Shown here in pieces: positions 5,874 through 6,537 of a DNA stretch of 6,537 nt. The notes beneath the pieces were generated by a model. That model did not search any database, was not told where the DNA came from, and worked only from the letters and a program-made list of their open reading frames with translations. Each line of letters starts with the position of its first letter. The first letter of the stretch is position 1. The stretch is taken from positions 1 to 6,537 of the forward strand of contig DAOVJP010000078.1 in assembly GCA_030673205.1 (NCBI GenBank), in the 5' to 3' direction. The translations under genes and the position numbers were made by a program. The DNA is from Thermoplasmata archaeon. GTDB lineage: Archaea > Thermoplasmatota > Thermoplasmata > JAGHBH01.

Positions 5874-6537
5874 CTACTTTTGAGCATTTAAGCCTTCCCA
5901 CATGCCCTTCTGAGTGCGGACCTTCCAAGTGGCCGCTATGACCTCTCTTATGAAGCGGGCGGCGAGAATGGAGGTGTTGCCGTTGTCCACGGGCGGGCAT
6001 ACCTCCACCACGTCCATTCCGACCAGCGCCGGGGCGGCGGCCTGTATGAGCTCCTTTGTCCATTCGGCGGTGAGACCGAACGGCTCAGGGGTCCCTGTTC
6101 CCGGCGCATAGGCGGGGTCTATGCCATCTATGTCCAGGCTGAGATAGAGATGTTTCACGTCCATATCCTGCAGCGCCTTCTTCACCACATCTGCGGGGGA
6201 ACGGGTCTGCGCCTCCTTTGCCGTGACCCAGCGCATGTCCAGTTCCTTCGCGTCCTCCATCTCCTTTTTGCAAAAGGACCTCACCCCCACGGGCAGGACC
6301 TTTTCCACCCCGACCATCTCCGTGAATCGTCGGGAGGCACAGGCATGGCTTTGCCTATCCCCCAGATATTCGTCCCTGAAATCAAGGTGAGCATCTATTA
6401 CCAATATACCCAGATCGCCGGGGAAATGGGGAACGAGGGCTTCCACCACAGGAGGGGCGATAGAATGCTCTCCCCCTATAGCTATGGAAAACTTCCCAAG
6501 GCTGGCCAGCCGCTCCGATAAGGAGGTCACCTCCGCC
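5874..6537 (-). CDS. speB: Arginase-family ureohydrolase, probably agmatinase; N-terminus beyond window edge
   Basis: The frame is open to the right edge and ends at a TAG at 5874-5876; 221 codons are visible, so some 60-80 N-terminal residues of a typical 280-300 are missing. The dinuclear Mn-binding motifs of ureohydrolases are intact: IGGEHS (minus strand near 6467), DAHLDFRDEY (from 6395), and SLDIDGIDPAYAPGTGTPEP (from 6140). The C-terminal MDVVEVCPPVDNGNTS, which carries a conserved Glu, is also present. SHACASRRF resembles the SHAxxxRR segment of archaeal agmatinases. Agmatinase splits agmatine to putrescine and urea, the archaeal route to polyamines. Because hutH is nearby, formimidoylglutamase (HutG), from the same superfamily, is an alternative; the SHAC segment argues against it but does not exclude arginase or a guanidino-acid hydrolase. 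The in-frame GTG at 6530 is not the true start, since conserved fold elements must lie upstream. It is first in an apparent unit with the PPC protein. Confidence 0.88.
   Translation of the reverse strand, partial: AEVTSLSERLASLGKFSIAIGGEHSIAPPVVEALVPHFPGDLGILVIDAHLDFRDEYLGDRQSHACASRRFTEMVGVEKVLPVGVRSFCKKEMEDAKELDMRWVTAKEAQTRSPADVVKKALQDMDVKHLYLSLDIDGIDPAYAPGTGTPEPFGLTAEWTKELIQAAAPALVGMDVVEVCPPVDNGNTSILAARFIREVIAATWKVRTQKGMWEGLNAQK

Noticed and set aside
6511..6537. GTG at 6530 inside GGAGGTGACCTCC as a possible start or ribosome site of the ureohydrolase
   Set aside because: The arginase fold needs about 60-80 residues before the GGEHS motif and the frame stays open to the edge, so this is internal coding sequence.
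5874..6537. Calling the ureohydrolase formimidoylglutamase (hutG) because hutH is nearby
   Set aside because: The SHACASRRF segment looks like archaeal agmatinases, and the gene appears to be in a separate transcription unit from hutH; kept only as an alternative.

Overview
The window is archaeal, chromosomal and mostly ordinary housekeeping or metabolic DNA. The strongest lineage evidence is an archaeal-type SRP (7S) RNA gene at about 2369-2680 on the minus strand. It has a recognisable Alu domain, the helix 8 motif and a closing terminal helix. Supporting signs are TATA-like boxes about 25 bp upstream of apparent leaderless GTG starts, and a COG2403-type GTPase mostly known from archaea and thermophiles. 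A heterotrophic euryarchaeote, perhaps of the Thermoplasmata group, would fit, but that placement is a guess from gene content.

Layout from left to right: a COG2403 P-loop GTPase on the minus strand runs off the left edge (1-997). A 117-bp divergent promoter region follows, containing an imperfect 20-bp inverted repeat. On the plus strand is a signal-peptide and membrane-anchored surface protein of unknown function (1115-2362). The SRP RNA converges on it only 6 bp beyond its stop. Then, all on the minus strand, come histidine ammonia-lyase hutH (2795-4318), a UbiA-superfamily membrane prenyltransferase-like protein (4315-5352), a PPC/DUF296-domain protein (5391-5861) and an arginase-family ureohydrolase, probably agmatinase (5874 to beyond the right edge).

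The minus-strand block reads as two transcription units in tandem. The ureohydrolase and the PPC protein are 12 bp apart, with a Shine-Dalgarno sequence in the gap. UbiA and hutH overlap by 4 bp (ATGA) and appear to start from their own TATA box and a leaderless GTG. A perfect 12-bp palindrome lies between that TATA box and the start codon. The amino-acid theme (arginine or agmatine, and histidine) suggests nitrogen catabolism, but no other hut gene is in view and the role of the UbiA protein is unknown.

I see no CRISPR array, transposon, phage gene or tRNA. The most unusual points are the UbiA-HutH coupling with a degenerate second Asp motif in UbiA, the palindrome in that promoter, the SRP RNA terminator overlapping the opposing coding region, and the uncharacterised surface protein.
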